The translations under genes and the position numbers were made by a program. Of a DNA stretch of 64,000 nt, positions 54,817 through 63,539 are shown in pieces (positions within the stretch are counted from its first letter, which is position 1; each line of letters opens with the position of its first letter). The stretch is taken from assembly GCF_004217215.1 (NCBI RefSeq), contig NZ_SHKP01000007.1:372001-436000 (forward strand), given 5' to 3'. The stretch comes from Rivibacter subsaxonicus. GTDB lineage: Bacteria; Pseudomonadota; Gammaproteobacteria; Burkholderiales; Burkholderiaceae_C. Below the pieces are notes generated by a model. The model was not told where the DNA came from. It ran no database searches and saw only the letters and a list, made by a program, of their open reading frames with translations.

Positions 54817-56006
54817 TTGCTGAGCAACCGCATCGCGCCTTCGAGGCCGGCCAGCGTCAGCGGGAACATGCGCTGCTGCACCAACTGCTGCACCACCGCG
54901 ATGCTCTGGCGGTACTGCCAGACGCCCTGCGGCTCGGGGTTGATCCAGGCGTACTTGGGGAAGGCGTGAGTGAGCCGTTGCAGCCATTCGGCACCCGGCT
55001 CCTCGTTGTTGTACTCGACGCTGCCGCCGGGCTGCAGGATCTCGTAGGGGCTCATCGTCGCGTCGCCGACGAAGATCAGCTTGTAGTCGCGGTTGTACTT
55101 GCGGATCAGGTCCCAGGTCGAGAACTTCTCGGCGAAGCGGCGCCGGTTGTTCTTCCAGACGAAGTCGTAGACGCAGTTGTGGAAGTAGTAGAAGTCGAGG
55201 TGCTTGAACTCGCTCTTGGCGGCCGAGAACAGTTCTTCCACGCGGTGCACATGCTCGTCCATCGTTCCGCCGACGTCCATCAGCAGCAGCACGCGCGCCT
55301 TGTTGTGGCGCTCGGGAATCATCTTGATGTCGAGCAGGCCGGCGTGGGCCGCGGTGCTGCGGATCGTGTCGTCGAGGTCGAGCTCGAGCTCGGAGCCCTC
55401 GCGCGCGAAGCGGCGCAGCCGGCGCAGCGCGACCTTGATGTTGCGGGTGCCGAGCTCCTTGGTGTCGTCGTAGTCCTTGTAGGCGCGCTGCTCCCAGACC
55501 TTGACCGCGCTCTTGCTGCCACCCTTGCCGCCGATGCGGATGCCCTGCGGGTTGGCGCCGCTGTTGCCGAAGGGGCTGGTGCCGCCGGTGCCGATCCACT
55601 TGGAGCCGCCCTCGTGGCGCTCCTTCTGCTCGTCCAGGCGCTTCTGGAGTGTTTCCATCAGCTCGTCCCAGCCCATCTTCTCGATCGCGGCGATCTGCTC
55701 GGGGCTGAGTTGCAGCTCGAGCGTCTGCTTGAGCCAGTCGAGCGGGATGTCCTTGGTGGCCTCCGACACCAGCTGCACGCCCTTGAAGTAGGACGCGAAG
55801 GCGCGATCGAACTTGTCGAAATGGGCCTCGTCCTTGACCAGCACCAGGCGCGACAGGAAGTAGAACTTGTCGATCGAGGGGCCGCTGCCGCCCTCGGCGC
55901 TGTCGTCGATGACGCCGGCCTGCAGCGCCTCGAGCAGCGTCAGGTACTCCTTGACCGAGACCGGCAGCTTGGCCGCGCGCAGCGTGTAGAAGAAGGCGGT
56001 GAGCAT
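54813..56006 (-). CDS. VWA-domain protein, CoxE/YehP-like
   Basis: 397 residues. The C-terminal half is a von Willebrand A domain; the metal-ion site reads LLLMDVGGTMDEH (about 240-252), a D-x-G-G-T variant of the classic D-x-S-x-S. The N-terminal half (about 1-200) is helical. With the MoxR ATPase gene two positions upstream, this forms the common MoxR-VWA pair, thought to act as a chaperone for metal-enzyme or complex assembly. A GNAT gene lies between. Client protein unknown. Confidence 0.85.
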   Translation of the reverse strand: MLTAFFYTLRAAKLPVSVKEYLTLLEALQAGVIDDSAEGGSGPSIDKFYFLSRLVLVKDEAHFDKFDRAFASYFKGVQLVSEATKDIPLDWLKQTLELQLSPEQIAAIEKMGWDELMETLQKRLDEQKERHEGGSKWIGTGGTSPFGNSGANPQGIRIGGKGGSKSAVKVWEQRAYKDYDDTKELGTRNIKVALRRLRRFAREGSELELDLDDTIRSTAAHAGLLDIKMIPERHNKARVLLLMDVGGTMDEHVHRVEELFSAAKSEFKHLDFYYFHNCVYDFVWKNNRRRFAEKFSTWDLIRKYNRDYKLIFVGDATMSPYEILQPGGSVEYNNEEPGAEWLQRLTHAFPKYAWINPEPQGVWQYRQSIAVVQQLVQQRMFPLTLAGLEGAMRLLSK

Positions 56007-56013
56007 CGGAACC

Positions 56014-56619
56014 TCACTCGGTCGACGTGGCCCGGGGACGGTCGAGCTGCCAGCGCAGATGCGCCTTCACCGTCGGCCACTCAGCGGCCACGATGCTGTA
56101 GACCGCGGTGTCGCGCAAGGTGCCGTTCGACGCGAGCTGGTGGCTGCGCAGCATGCCGTCGAGCTGGGCGCCCAGGCGCTCGATCGCGCGCCGGCTCTGG
56201 GTGTTGAAGCGGTGGGTGCGGAATTCGACCGCGATGCAGCCGAGTGCCTCGAAGGCATGCGTCAGCAGCAGCAGCTTGCACTCGGTGTTGAAGGCGCTGC
56301 GCTGCATGCGCGCGGCGGTCCAGGTGCTGCCGATCTCGACCCGGCGGTGGACCGGGTCGATGTTCATGTAGGTCGTCATGCCGACTGGCGTGCCGGCGGC
56401 GTCGAGCGAGCAGAACGGCACCATCGAGCCGGCGCCCTGCAGCGACAGTCGCCGCTCGATCTCGGCCTCCATCCGCTCCGGCGCCGGGATGCTCGTGTAC
56501 CAGAGCTTCCAGAGTTCACCGTCGCGCACCGCGTCCGCCAACGCCGCGGCATGCGAGCGCTGCAGGGGCTCGAGGCGGGCGTGCTGCCCGCGCAGGCTGA
56601 TCGGCTCGGGCCAGGGCAT
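56014..56619 (-). CDS. GNAT-family N-acetyltransferase (RimJ/RimL type)
   Basis: 201 residues. ISLRGQHARLEPLQRSHAAAL at the N-terminus and the acetyl-CoA region ECKLLLLTHAFEALGCIAVEFRTHRFNTQSRRAIERLGAQLDG (about 115-160) follow the RimJ/RimL pattern of protein N-terminal acetyltransferases. The V/I-x-x-R/Q-x-x-G/A loop is degenerate. Inserted between the MoxR and VWA genes with 7-10 base spacing, so cotranscribed; possibly acetylates a partner. Substrate unknown. Confidence 0.85.
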   Translation of the reverse strand: MPWPEPISLRGQHARLEPLQRSHAAALADAVRDGELWKLWYTSIPAPERMEAEIERRLSLQGAGSMVPFCSLDAAGTPVGMTTYMNIDPVHRRVEIGSTWTAARMQRSAFNTECKLLLLTHAFEALGCIAVEFRTHRFNTQSRRAIERLGAQLDGMLRSHQLASNGTLRDTAVYSIVAAEWPTVKAHLRWQLDRPRATSTE

Positions 56620-56629
56620 GAAGTGCTTC

Positions 56630-57487
56630 CTAGCGGTTGTGGCGCTGCATGAACACGAGCTTCTCGAACAGCGTCAGGTCCTGCTCGTTCTTCAGCAGCG
56701 CACCGACCATCGGCGGGATCTGCACCTTGTCCTCGCCGGCCGCGGCCAGCGCGCTGGCCGGAATGTCCTCGGCCAGCAGCAGGCGCAGCCAGTCGATCAG
56801 CTCCGAGGTGCTCGGCTTCTTCTTCAGGCCGGGCAGGCTGCGGATGTCATAGAAGCTCTTCAGCGCCGCGCCGAGCAGGTTGCTCTTGAGATCGGGGAAA
56901 TGCACCGCGACGATCTTCTTCATCGTCTCGGCGTCGGGGAACTTGATGTAGTGGAAGAAGCAGCGGCGCAGGAAGGCGTCCGGCAGTTCCTTCTCGTTGT
57001 TGGAGGTGATGAAGACCAACGGCCGATGCCGGGCCTTGACCAGCTCGCGCGTCTCGTAGACGTAGAACTCCATGCGGTCGAGTTCGCGCAGCAGGTCGTT
57101 GGGAAACTCGATGTCGGCCTTGTCGATCTCGTCGATCAGCAGCGCCACCGGTTGCTCGGCGGTGAAGGCCTGCCACAGCGTGCCCTTGACGATGTAGTTG
57201 CGGATGTCGCGCACCTTGCCGGCGCTCTCGGCGTCGGCGAGCTGGCTGTCGCGCAGGCGACTCACCGCGTCGTACTCGTAGAGGCCCTGCTGGGCCTTGG
57301 TGGTGCTCTTGATATGCCATTGCAGCAGCGGCAGCTTGAGCGCGGCGGCCACTTCCTCGGCCAGCATCGTCTTGCCGGTGCCGGGCTCGCCCTTGACCAG
57401 AAGAGGCCTCCGCAGCGTGATCGCGGCATTGACCGCGAGCATCAGGTCATCGGTGGCAACGTACTGCTCGGTACCTTGAAACTTCAT
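56630..57487 (-). CDS. MoxR-family AAA+ ATPase
   Basis: 285 residues. Walker A GEPGTGKT (33-40), Walker B LLIDEIDKAD near 114-123, sensor ITSNNEKELPDAFLRRCFFHYI near 163-184 with the Arg finger region. MoxR ATPases act with VWA proteins in assembly or repair of enzyme complexes; the VWA partner is encoded downstream. The start at 57487 fits the family N-terminus (MKFQGTEQYVATDDL); the longer frame upstream is dismissed. Confidence 0.9.
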   Translation of the reverse strand: MKFQGTEQYVATDDLMLAVNAAITLRRPLLVKGEPGTGKTMLAEEVAAALKLPLLQWHIKSTTKAQQGLYEYDAVSRLRDSQLADAESAGKVRDIRNYIVKGTLWQAFTAEQPVALLIDEIDKADIEFPNDLLRELDRMEFYVYETRELVKARHRPLVFITSNNEKELPDAFLRRCFFHYIKFPDAETMKKIVAVHFPDLKSNLLGAALKSFYDIRSLPGLKKKPSTSELIDWLRLLLAEDIPASALAAAGEDKVQIPPMVGALLKNEQDLTLFEKLVFMQRHNR

Positions 57488-57580
57488 GGTGCAAAGGCTG
57501 CTAGAGGGCTCGCGGGCGGGCCGGCCGCGGGGCTGGTAGACACCGCCTCGGACGGGGTCGGGCCAGTATAGGGCGGCCCG

Positions 57581-57586
57581 TATAAT
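57581..57586 (+). promoter_or_regulatory. Consensus -10 element (TATAAT) before the cytochrome gene
   Basis: A perfect TATAAT, 110 bases upstream of the cytochrome c start. No matching -35 is apparent. Confidence 0.45.
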
Positions 57587-57695
57587 CGCTCGCTGACCTT
57601 CAGGCCCGCGCTGCGCCACGTCGCCGCGCGTGGCGCCCATAGCCGCCGATTCGCCTTTTCGCGTCCGGCGGTTTTCACTGACCGCCGCGTTGAAC

Positions 57696-58373
57696 ATGAA
57701 CCTCCCGATCTCCGCGAAGACCCTGCTGGCCGTGCTCGCCGGCGCCCTGATGGCAAGCGCTGCCCTCGCCCAGGACAAGGCCGTCAGCGGCGACGCTGCC
57801 AAGGGCCACAAGAAGGCCGCGATGTGCATCGGCTGCCACGGGATCGAGGGCTACCAGGCCAGTTTCCCCGAGGTCCACAAGGTGCCGATGATCGCCGGCC
57901 AGAACGCCAAGTACATCGTGGCTGCGCTCGCCGCCTACCAGAAGGGCGAACGGCGCCACCCGACGATGCGCAGCATCGCCGCGCCGCTGACCGAGCAGGA
58001 CATGGCCGACCTCGCCGCCTACTACGAGACGCAGGGCGGCCCGCGCGCCGAACTGCCCAAGGAGCCGGCGCTGCAGCCCGATGCCAAGGTGGCCGAGCTG
58101 CTGAAGAAGGGCGTCTGTGCCTCGTGCCACGGTGCCAACTTCAGCACCCCGATCGACGCGAGCTACCCCAAGCTCTCGGGCCAGCATGGCGACTACCTCT
58201 ACGTGGCGCTGAAGAGCTACCAGGTCGAGAAGAACCCGAAGGTCGGCCGTGCCCATCCGGTGATGCGCGCCCAGGCGGCGCCCTTCACGCATGCCGAGCT
58301 CAAGGCCATGAGCAAGTACCTCGAGTCGCTGCCCGGCGACCTGAAGACGGTACCGCAGTCGAAGTTCCACTGA
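57696..58373 (+). CDS. Dihaem c-type cytochrome, c4-like
   Basis: Periplasmic electron carrier. 225 residues: signal peptide about 1-25 (ends ALA-Q), then two haem sites, CIGCH at 44-48 and CASCH at 141-145. The Met ligand candidates lie in PMIAG/HPTMRSIAAP and HPVMRAQAAPF. The two halves are clear duplicates, each about 90 residues, as in cytochrome c4. It probably feeds a terminal oxidase. The start at 57696 is at the signal peptide; the preceding in-frame codons lack it. Confidence 0.9.
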   Translation: MNLPISAKTLLAVLAGALMASAALAQDKAVSGDAAKGHKKAAMCIGCHGIEGYQASFPEVHKVPMIAGQNAKYIVAALAAYQKGERRHPTMRSIAAPLTEQDMADLAAYYETQGGPRAELPKEPALQPDAKVAELLKKGVCASCHGANFSTPIDASYPKLSGQHGDYLYVALKSYQVEKNPKVGRAHPVMRAQAAPFTHAELKAMSKYLESLPGDLKTVPQSKFH

Positions 58374-58408
58374 GATGAAGCGGCGGCCCGGCCGCCCGCT
58401 CACCCGCA

Positions 58409-58443
58409 GACAGCCGCAGCGATCCTGCGGCTGTCGTGTTTTT
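58409..58443 (+). terminator. Rho-independent terminator after the cytochrome gene
   Basis: Arms GACAGCCGCAG (58409-58419) and CTGCGGCTGTC (58425-58435), loop CGATC, then GTGTTTTT. Confidence 0.85.
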
Positions 58444-58486
58444 GCGAGCTGCCTACACTGCCGACGATGCAGAAACGGGAGTTCTC

Positions 58487-60067
58487 ATGAGATCCGGATC
58501 GATTCGCTTCCTCGCCGCCGCGCTGCTGACCGCCGCGCTGCCGCTGTCGGCACAGACCCTGCGCTGGTCCTCGCAGGGCGACCTGCAGACGTTGGACCCG
58601 CATTCGCTGAACGAGTCGCTGACCAACGCACTCAACGGCCAGGTCTACGAGAGCCTGGTCAACCGCGGCAAGCAGCTCGAGATCGTGCCGGTGCTGGCCA
58701 CCGAGTGGCAGCAGACCGCGCCCACCGTCTGGCGCCTCAAGCTGCGGCCCAACGTCAAGTTCCACGACGGCGCGCCGTTCAGCGCCGACGACGTCGTGTT
58801 CTCTGTTCAGCGCGCCGCGGCCGGTAGCTCGGACATCAAGGTCTATGCGACGGCGCTCGGCGAGGTGCGCAAGATCGATGCCTTGACGGTCGAGTTCAGG
58901 CTGGCACAGGTCAATCCGATCTTCCTGCAGCACCTGACGACGATCCAGATCATGAGCAAGGCCTGGAGCGAGAAGCATGGCGTGGCGCGTCCGCTGGACT
59001 TCAAGGCCAAGGAGGAGAGTCACGCCTCGCTCAACGCCAACGGTACCGGGCCGTTCACGCTGGCCGCGCGCCAGCCCGACGTGAAGACGGTCTACAAGCG
59101 CAACCCGGCCTGGTGGGGCAGCTTCGAGGGCAACCTGCAGGAGGTCGTCTTTTCACCGATCAAGAGCGATGCCACGCGGGTCGCGGCGCTGATCTCGGGC
59201 GAGATCGACCTCGTGCTCGACCCGGCGCCGCAGGACATGCCGCGCCTGCGCAACACGGCTGGCGTGAAGGTGGTCGACGGCCCCGAGAACCGCCTCCTCT
59301 TCATCGGCATGGACCAGAGCCGCGACAAGCTGCTGTTCGGTCGGGTCGACGGCGACCGCAACCCCTTCAAGGACCCGCGCGTGCGCAAGGCGCTCTACCA
59401 GGCGATCGACATCGACACCATCAGGACCAAGCTGATGCGCGGCCAGAGCCTGCCGACCGGCGGCCTGACGCCCTCGCCGCTAGGCGCCTTCAACGACCCC
59501 GAGCTCGAACGACGCCTGCTGCCCTACGACGTGGCGGCGGCGAAGAAGCTGATGCAGGAGGCCGGCTTCGGCAACGGCTTCGAGGTCACGCTCGATTGCC
59601 CCAACAACCGCTACATCAACGACGAGGAGATCTGCCTCGCGCTGGCGGCGATGTGGGCCCAGCTGAACGTCAAGCTCAAGGTCAACGCGATGCCGCGCAG
59701 CACCTACTTCCCGAAGGTGCAGAAGTTCGACACCTCGCTCTACCTGCTCGGCTGGGGCGGCTCGATCACCGATGCCGAGACCGTAATGACGCCGGTCTAC
59801 CGCAGCCGCGGCGAGGGCGGCATCGGCTCGTGGAACTTCGGCGGCGTCAGCAACGCGAAGTTCGACGAACTGGCCGCGGCATCGAGCCGCGAGCCCGACC
59901 CGAAGAAGCGCGAGGCGCTGATCAAGGCCGCGCTTGGCGAGTACCGGCAGCAGGCGCACGTCATCCCGCTGCACCGCCAGGTGATCCCCTGGGGCATGCG
60001 CAGCAACGTCAGCGTGGTGCACCGGGCCGACAACTGGCTCGAGTGGCAGTGGGTCTCGGTGAAGTGA
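58487..60067 (+). CDS. Peptide-type ABC transporter substrate-binding protein (SBP family 5)
   Basis: 526 residues with a signal peptide of about 1-23 (ends LSA-Q) and no lipobox Cys. The SBP_bac_5 pattern is clear: LDPHSLNESLTNALNGQVYESLV near 38-60, a long conserved middle with FHDGAPFSADDVVFS, and GPFTLAARQPD. It binds peptides or similar solutes for import. No permease or ATPase genes lie beside it, so it is an orphan component. GGGAG lies about seven bases before the ATG. Confidence 0.88.
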   Translation: MRSGSIRFLAAALLTAALPLSAQTLRWSSQGDLQTLDPHSLNESLTNALNGQVYESLVNRGKQLEIVPVLATEWQQTAPTVWRLKLRPNVKFHDGAPFSADDVVFSVQRAAAGSSDIKVYATALGEVRKIDALTVEFRLAQVNPIFLQHLTTIQIMSKAWSEKHGVARPLDFKAKEESHASLNANGTGPFTLAARQPDVKTVYKRNPAWWGSFEGNLQEVVFSPIKSDATRVAALISGEIDLVLDPAPQDMPRLRNTAGVKVVDGPENRLLFIGMDQSRDKLLFGRVDGDRNPFKDPRVRKALYQAIDIDTIRTKLMRGQSLPTGGLTPSPLGAFNDPELERRLLPYDVAAAKKLMQEAGFGNGFEVTLDCPNNRYINDEEICLALAAMWAQLNVKLKVNAMPRSTYFPKVQKFDTSLYLLGWGGSITDAETVMTPVYRSRGEGGIGSWNFGGVSNAKFDELAAASSREPDPKKREALIKAALGEYRQQAHVIPLHRQVIPWGMRSNVSVVHRADNWLEWQWVSVK

Positions 60068-60208
60068 CCACCCCGAAGCGGCCTGCGGCCGCCTCCCCTC
60101 AAGGAGCGACGCGAGCGGCCCGGCAGAGCCGGTTCCGCCGCGTCTGCTGGCTAGGCTGAAGCGGGCGCAGTCGGGCGCGACTTCAATCGCCGTCGATGCG
60201 AATCGCGC
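60068..60208. other. Intergenic region with GC-rich sequence, possible dispersed repeat
   Basis: 141 bases. The stretch GCGGCCTGCGGCCGC near 60080 followed by a CTCAAGGAGCGACGCGAGCGGCC motif looks like a small dispersed repeat of the kind found in Burkholderiales. A related-looking GC-rich piece (ctcccttcgttcgctgcccc) lies at about 11563-11582, but the two are not clearly alignable. No gene is seen. Confidence 0.3.
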
Positions 60209-60640
60209 TCAACGGGTCGCCCGACGCCGGATGCAATCGATATAGGCCTCGCCGTCGGGCGGCAGGCCGCTGCGCTGCGAGGACCAGATCATCTCGCCCA
60301 GGCACTCCATCGCCTCGTGCTGCGCCTCGTGCAGCGAGCCGCGCCGTGCGGCGAGCAGCGCCACCGCTTGCTTGATGCCGCGCGGCTGGTCGATCTGCAC
60401 CTGCTCGCTGATCGACAGGTGCATCGCCAGGTGCAGGAAGGGGTTGCTGCGGCCTTCCTCGACCGTGTAGCTGGCGGCGACCGCGGCGTCGGCATTGGCC
60501 AGTTCGGCGTGGTACTCGGGATGCTGGTCGATCCAGTCGGCGGCCAGCGCCTCGAGCGGCGCCAGCAGTTCGGCGGCACGCTGCTTGCGGCGGACCTCGC
60601 AGAAGAATCGCCGTACGTCGTGCTGGCTCGGGGTGAACAT
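60209..60640 (-). CDS. DUF1841 family protein
   Basis: 143 residues matching DUF1841: [20 protein letters not shown] at the start, then [26 protein letters not shown] (about 60-85), and [23 protein letters not shown] near the end. A helical protein with conserved His residues (HLAMHL). Function unknown; common as a single gene in Beta- and Gammaproteobacteria. Divergent from the nitroreductase gene with a 43-base gap. Confidence 0.85.
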   Translation of the reverse strand: MFTPSQHDVRRFFCEVRRKQRAAELLAPLEALAADWIDQHPEYHAELANADAAVAASYTVEEGRSNPFLHLAMHLSISEQVQIDQPRGIKQAVALLAARRGSLHEAQHEAMECLGEMIWSSQRSGLPPDGEAYIDCIRRRATR

Positions 60641-60683
60641 CGGACAATTGTCGCGTCATCCCTCAGATCGCGGGCTCCTCCTC

Positions 60684-61259
60684 ATGCAAGTCAGTACCGA
60701 ACGACTCTTCACCGAGGCCCGCAGCCACAACGGCTGGCTCGACCGGCCGGTGCCCGACGCGCTGCTGCGCGAGCTCTACGAACTTCTTCGTTGGGGGCCG
60801 ACCTCGGCCAACTGCTCGCCGCTGCGTGTGCTGTTCGTGCGCAGCGCCGAGGCCAAGGCGAAGCTGGTGCCGCTGATGGCACCGGGCAACCGCGAGAAGA
60901 CCGCAGGCGCCCCGGTCGTCGCGATCCTCGGCATGGACCTGGGCTTCCCCGACACGCTGCCGAAACTGTTTCCGCACACCGATGCGCGCTCGTGGTTCGC
61001 CGGCGACGAGGCCAAAATTGCCGAGACGGCGTTTCGCAACGGCAGCCTGCAGGGCGGCTACCTCATTCTTGCGGCGCGTGCGCTCGGGCTCGATTGCGGG
61101 CCGATGAGCGGCTTCGACGCCAAGGCGGTCGACGCCGCGTTCTGGGGCGGCACGCAGGTCAAGACGAACTTCGTCTGCGGCCTTGGCCATGGCGATCCGG
61201 CCAAGCTCTTCGGCCGCAGCCCGCGACTCTCCTTCGACGAAGCGTGCCGGGTGCTGTAG
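60684..61259 (+). CDS. Nitroreductase-family flavoprotein (RutE/HadB-like)
   Basis: 191 residues. FMN-dependent reductase. [43 protein letters not shown] is the usual start of the RutE/malonic semialdehyde reductase branch, and the C-terminal [26 protein letters not shown] fits. In E. coli RutE reduces malonic semialdehyde; here no rut genes are near, so the natural substrate is unknown. Start ATG at 60684. Confidence 0.85.
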   Translation: MQVSTERLFTEARSHNGWLDRPVPDALLRELYELLRWGPTSANCSPLRVLFVRSAEAKAKLVPLMAPGNREKTAGAPVVAILGMDLGFPDTLPKLFPHTDARSWFAGDEAKIAETAFRNGSLQGGYLILAARALGLDCGPMSGFDAKAVDAAFWGGTQVKTNFVCGLGHGDPAKLFGRSPRLSFDEACRVL

Positions 61260-61270
61260 TCGGTTGCTCG

Positions 61271-61909
61271 CTAGTCGGTGGTCTGCCAGGCTGGCAGCCG
61301 CCAGTCGTAGCGCACCGCCAGCAGGCGCAGGCCGACGGTGAGGGCCGTCGCCGCCAGCAGCGCCGTGGCCTGGGCCAGCCCGAGCGCCTCGGCGACCACG
61401 GCCGCCCAGCCGCCGGCAAAGGCGCAGATCGCGTAGGGCCGGTGGTCGCTGAAGGCGGCCGGGATCTCGTTGACCACGATGTCGCGCAACACGCCTCCGA
61501 AGACCGCGGTCACGACGCCCATCAGCACCGCGATCAGCGCCGGCAACCCACCCTCGAGCGCGAGTTGGGTGCCGGTGGCGGCGAACAGGCCGAGGCCGAG
61601 CGCGTCGGGCCACAGCATCGCGCGCTCGGTCGGCTTGAAATGCCGGCCGCGCATCCACAGCATCGCGCCGATCGCGAGCAGGAACACGCCGACCACGTAG
61701 TGCCAGTGCGCGACCCAGAAGAAGGGTCGGCGGTCGAGCAGCACGTCGCGCAGCGTGCCGCCGCCGAAGGCGGTGACGCCGGCGACCACCACCACGCCGA
61801 CCGCGTCGAGCCGCTTGCGCGCGGCCACCAGCACGCCGGAGAGCGCAAAGGCGGCGGTGGCCGCCGCCTCGACAACGATCTGCGCCGTTGCCAGTCCGGG
61901 AATCTGCAT
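61271..61909 (-). CDS. TRIC-type (UPF0126/YadS) membrane channel protein
   Basis: 212 residues with seven hydrophobic helices in two repeated halves, each with a glycine hinge: TAFGGGTLRDVLLDR near 46-60 and TAVFGGVLRDIVVNE near 133-147. These GGGxxRD/GGxxRD motifs define the bacterial TRIC cation channel family. Physiological role in bacteria is unknown. Confidence 0.88.
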   Translation of the reverse strand: MQIPGLATAQIVVEAAATAAFALSGVLVAARKRLDAVGVVVVAGVTAFGGGTLRDVLLDRRPFFWVAHWHYVVGVFLLAIGAMLWMRGRHFKPTERAMLWPDALGLGLFAATGTQLALEGGLPALIAVLMGVVTAVFGGVLRDIVVNEIPAAFSDHRPYAICAFAGGWAAVVAEALGLAQATALLAATALTVGLRLLAVRYDWRLPAWQTTD

Positions 61910-61928
61910 CTATGTGCTCGCTGATCCG

Positions 61929-62687
61929 ATGATGCTGCCGATCATCACCGATCCCGCCTTCTACGCGGTGGCCGTGCCGGCGGTGCTGCTGATGGGCCTG
62001 AGCAAGAGCGGCTTCGGCGCCGGCTTCGGCGCGCTCGCGGTGCCGCTGATGGCGCTGGCGGTGCCGGTGCCGCAGGCGGCGGCGATCATGCTGCCGCTGC
62101 TGGCGGTGATGGACCTGACCGGCCTGCAATCGCTGGCCCGCCATGCCGACCGTTCGTTGCTGTGGCTGCTGGTGCCGGCCGGACTGCTCGGCACCCTGGT
62201 CGGCACCGCCAGCTTCGGGCTGCTGCCGGCGCACACCGTGGCCGGCGTGGTCGGGCTGCTGACGCTGGCCTTCCTGGCCCAGCGCAAGCTTTTCCCGCCG
62301 CGCGCCGACGCCCACCAGCCGCCGCGCTGGGCTGGCGGCCTGCTCGGCGTGGCCGCCGGCTTCACCAGCTTCGTGGCCCACGCCGGCGGCCCGCCGATCA
62401 TGGCCTACGTGCTGCCGATGCGGCTGGCGCCGCTGCGCTTTGCCGGCACCTGCGCGGTGTTCTTTGCCGTGATCAACGCCTCCAAGTGGATTCCCTATGC
62501 GGCGCTCGGCCTGATCGATGCGCGCAACCTGGCAACTTCCCTCGTGCTGATGCCGCTGGCGCCGCTTGGCGTCTGGGTCGGCGTGCGACTGGCCAGGCGC
62601 GTCTCGGCGCTCTGGTTCTACCGCCTGGTCGAGGCGGGAATGCTGGCGACGGGGCTGAAGCTGGTCTGGGACGGTTGGGCCGGCTGA
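61929..62687 (+). CDS. TSUP/TauE-SafE family membrane transporter
   Basis: About 252 residues, eight or so hydrophobic helices. GLSKSGFGAGFGALAVPL near 22-39 and SFVAHAGGPPIMAYVLP near 149-165 are the duplicated TauE/SafE signatures. The family exports or imports sulfur compounds or organic anions such as sulfoacetate. Divergent from the TRIC gene by 19 bases. Two ATG codons in a row mark the start. Substrate unknown. Confidence 0.88.
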   Translation: MMLPIITDPAFYAVAVPAVLLMGLSKSGFGAGFGALAVPLMALAVPVPQAAAIMLPLLAVMDLTGLQSLARHADRSLLWLLVPAGLLGTLVGTASFGLLPAHTVAGVVGLLTLAFLAQRKLFPPRADAHQPPRWAGGLLGVAAGFTSFVAHAGGPPIMAYVLPMRLAPLRFAGTCAVFFAVINASKWIPYAALGLIDARNLATSLVLMPLAPLGVWVGVRLARRVSALWFYRLVEAGMLATGLKLVWDGWAG

Positions 62688-62745
62688 GTCGCAGCCATGT
62701 CCCTTGGATGTGGGGTCGTTCGAAACTTCCCGAGTTCGTGATCTT

Positions 62746-62755
62746 GTAATTACAG
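62746..62755. promoter_or_regulatory. TGTAATTACA palindrome upstream of the GntR gene
   Basis: Perfect 10-bp palindrome 53 bases before the regulator's ATG, in a locally AT-rich stretch. It resembles GntR-family operators, so the regulator may control its own operon and malonyl-CoA decarboxylase. Confidence 0.5.
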
Positions 62756-62807
62756 AATTTCCTAACTACGCTAGGAACATTCCGCTTCGGAGTTGCCTGG
62801 AACTGTC

Positions 62808-63539
62808 ATGAGCGACCTCAGCGATCTCGGCCCCCTGGTTCGTCCCGCCTCGTTGCACGAGTCGGTTGCCGCCCGGCTGCGTGCGCTGATCTTCGATCGA
62901 GGTCTCGCGCCCGGCACGCTGATCGACGAGCTGGCGCTGGCGCACGAGTGGGGCATCAGCCGCACGCCGCTGCGCGAGGCGCTCAAGGTGCTGGCCTCCG
63001 AGGGCCTGGTGCAGCCGCAGCCGCGCCGCGGCTGTGTGGTTGCCGAGATCAGCGAGGACGACGCGCGCCAGCTGTTTCCGGTGATGGCGCTGCTCGAGGG
63101 GCGCTGTGCCTTCGAGGCGGCGCGCAACGCGAGCGACGCCGAACTGGTCGAGCTCGAGGGCCTGCACGCGCAACTCGAGCACCACGCGGCGATCGGCGAC
63201 ACCGACGGCTACTACCGCGCCAACCACCTGTTCCACACCCGGGTGCAGGCGCTGGCGCACAACCCCTGGCTGTCTCGCGCGACCGACCAGCTGCGCGTCT
63301 TCATGCGCCTGCTGCGCGGCCGCCAGCTGAACCTGCCGGGGCGCATGGATGTCTCGATCGGCGAGCACCGCGCGCTGATCGCGGCGCTGCTCGCGCGCGA
63401 CGCCAAGGCGGCCCAGCGCGAGATGCATGACCACCTGATGGCGCAACTCGAGGCGCTGGAGGCGCTGCGCGCCACCGAGGCGATGGGGCATGCGCCGAAG
63501 GTAGTGCGCAAGGCTGTGAAGCCGAGGAGCCGTCGATGA
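62808..63539 (+). CDS. GntR-family regulator with FCD domain
   Basis: 243 residues. The winged helix-turn-helix covers about 16-80 (LALAHEWGISRTPLREALKVLASEGLVQPQPRRG) and the helical FCD ligand domain about 88-215, with conserved Asp and His ligands (FHTR). FadR-subfamily regulators of this type usually sense organic acids. The stop overlaps the ATG of the malonyl-CoA decarboxylase gene, so it probably controls malonate or malonyl-CoA use, like MatR. A basic tail ends the protein. Confidence 0.9.
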   Translation: MSDLSDLGPLVRPASLHESVAARLRALIFDRGLAPGTLIDELALAHEWGISRTPLREALKVLASEGLVQPQPRRGCVVAEISEDDARQLFPVMALLEGRCAFEAARNASDAELVELEGLHAQLEHHAAIGDTDGYYRANHLFHTRVQALAHNPWLSRATDQLRVFMRLLRGRQLNLPGRMDVSIGEHRALIAALLARDAKAAQREMHDHLMAQLEALEALRATEAMGHAPKVVRKAVKPRSRR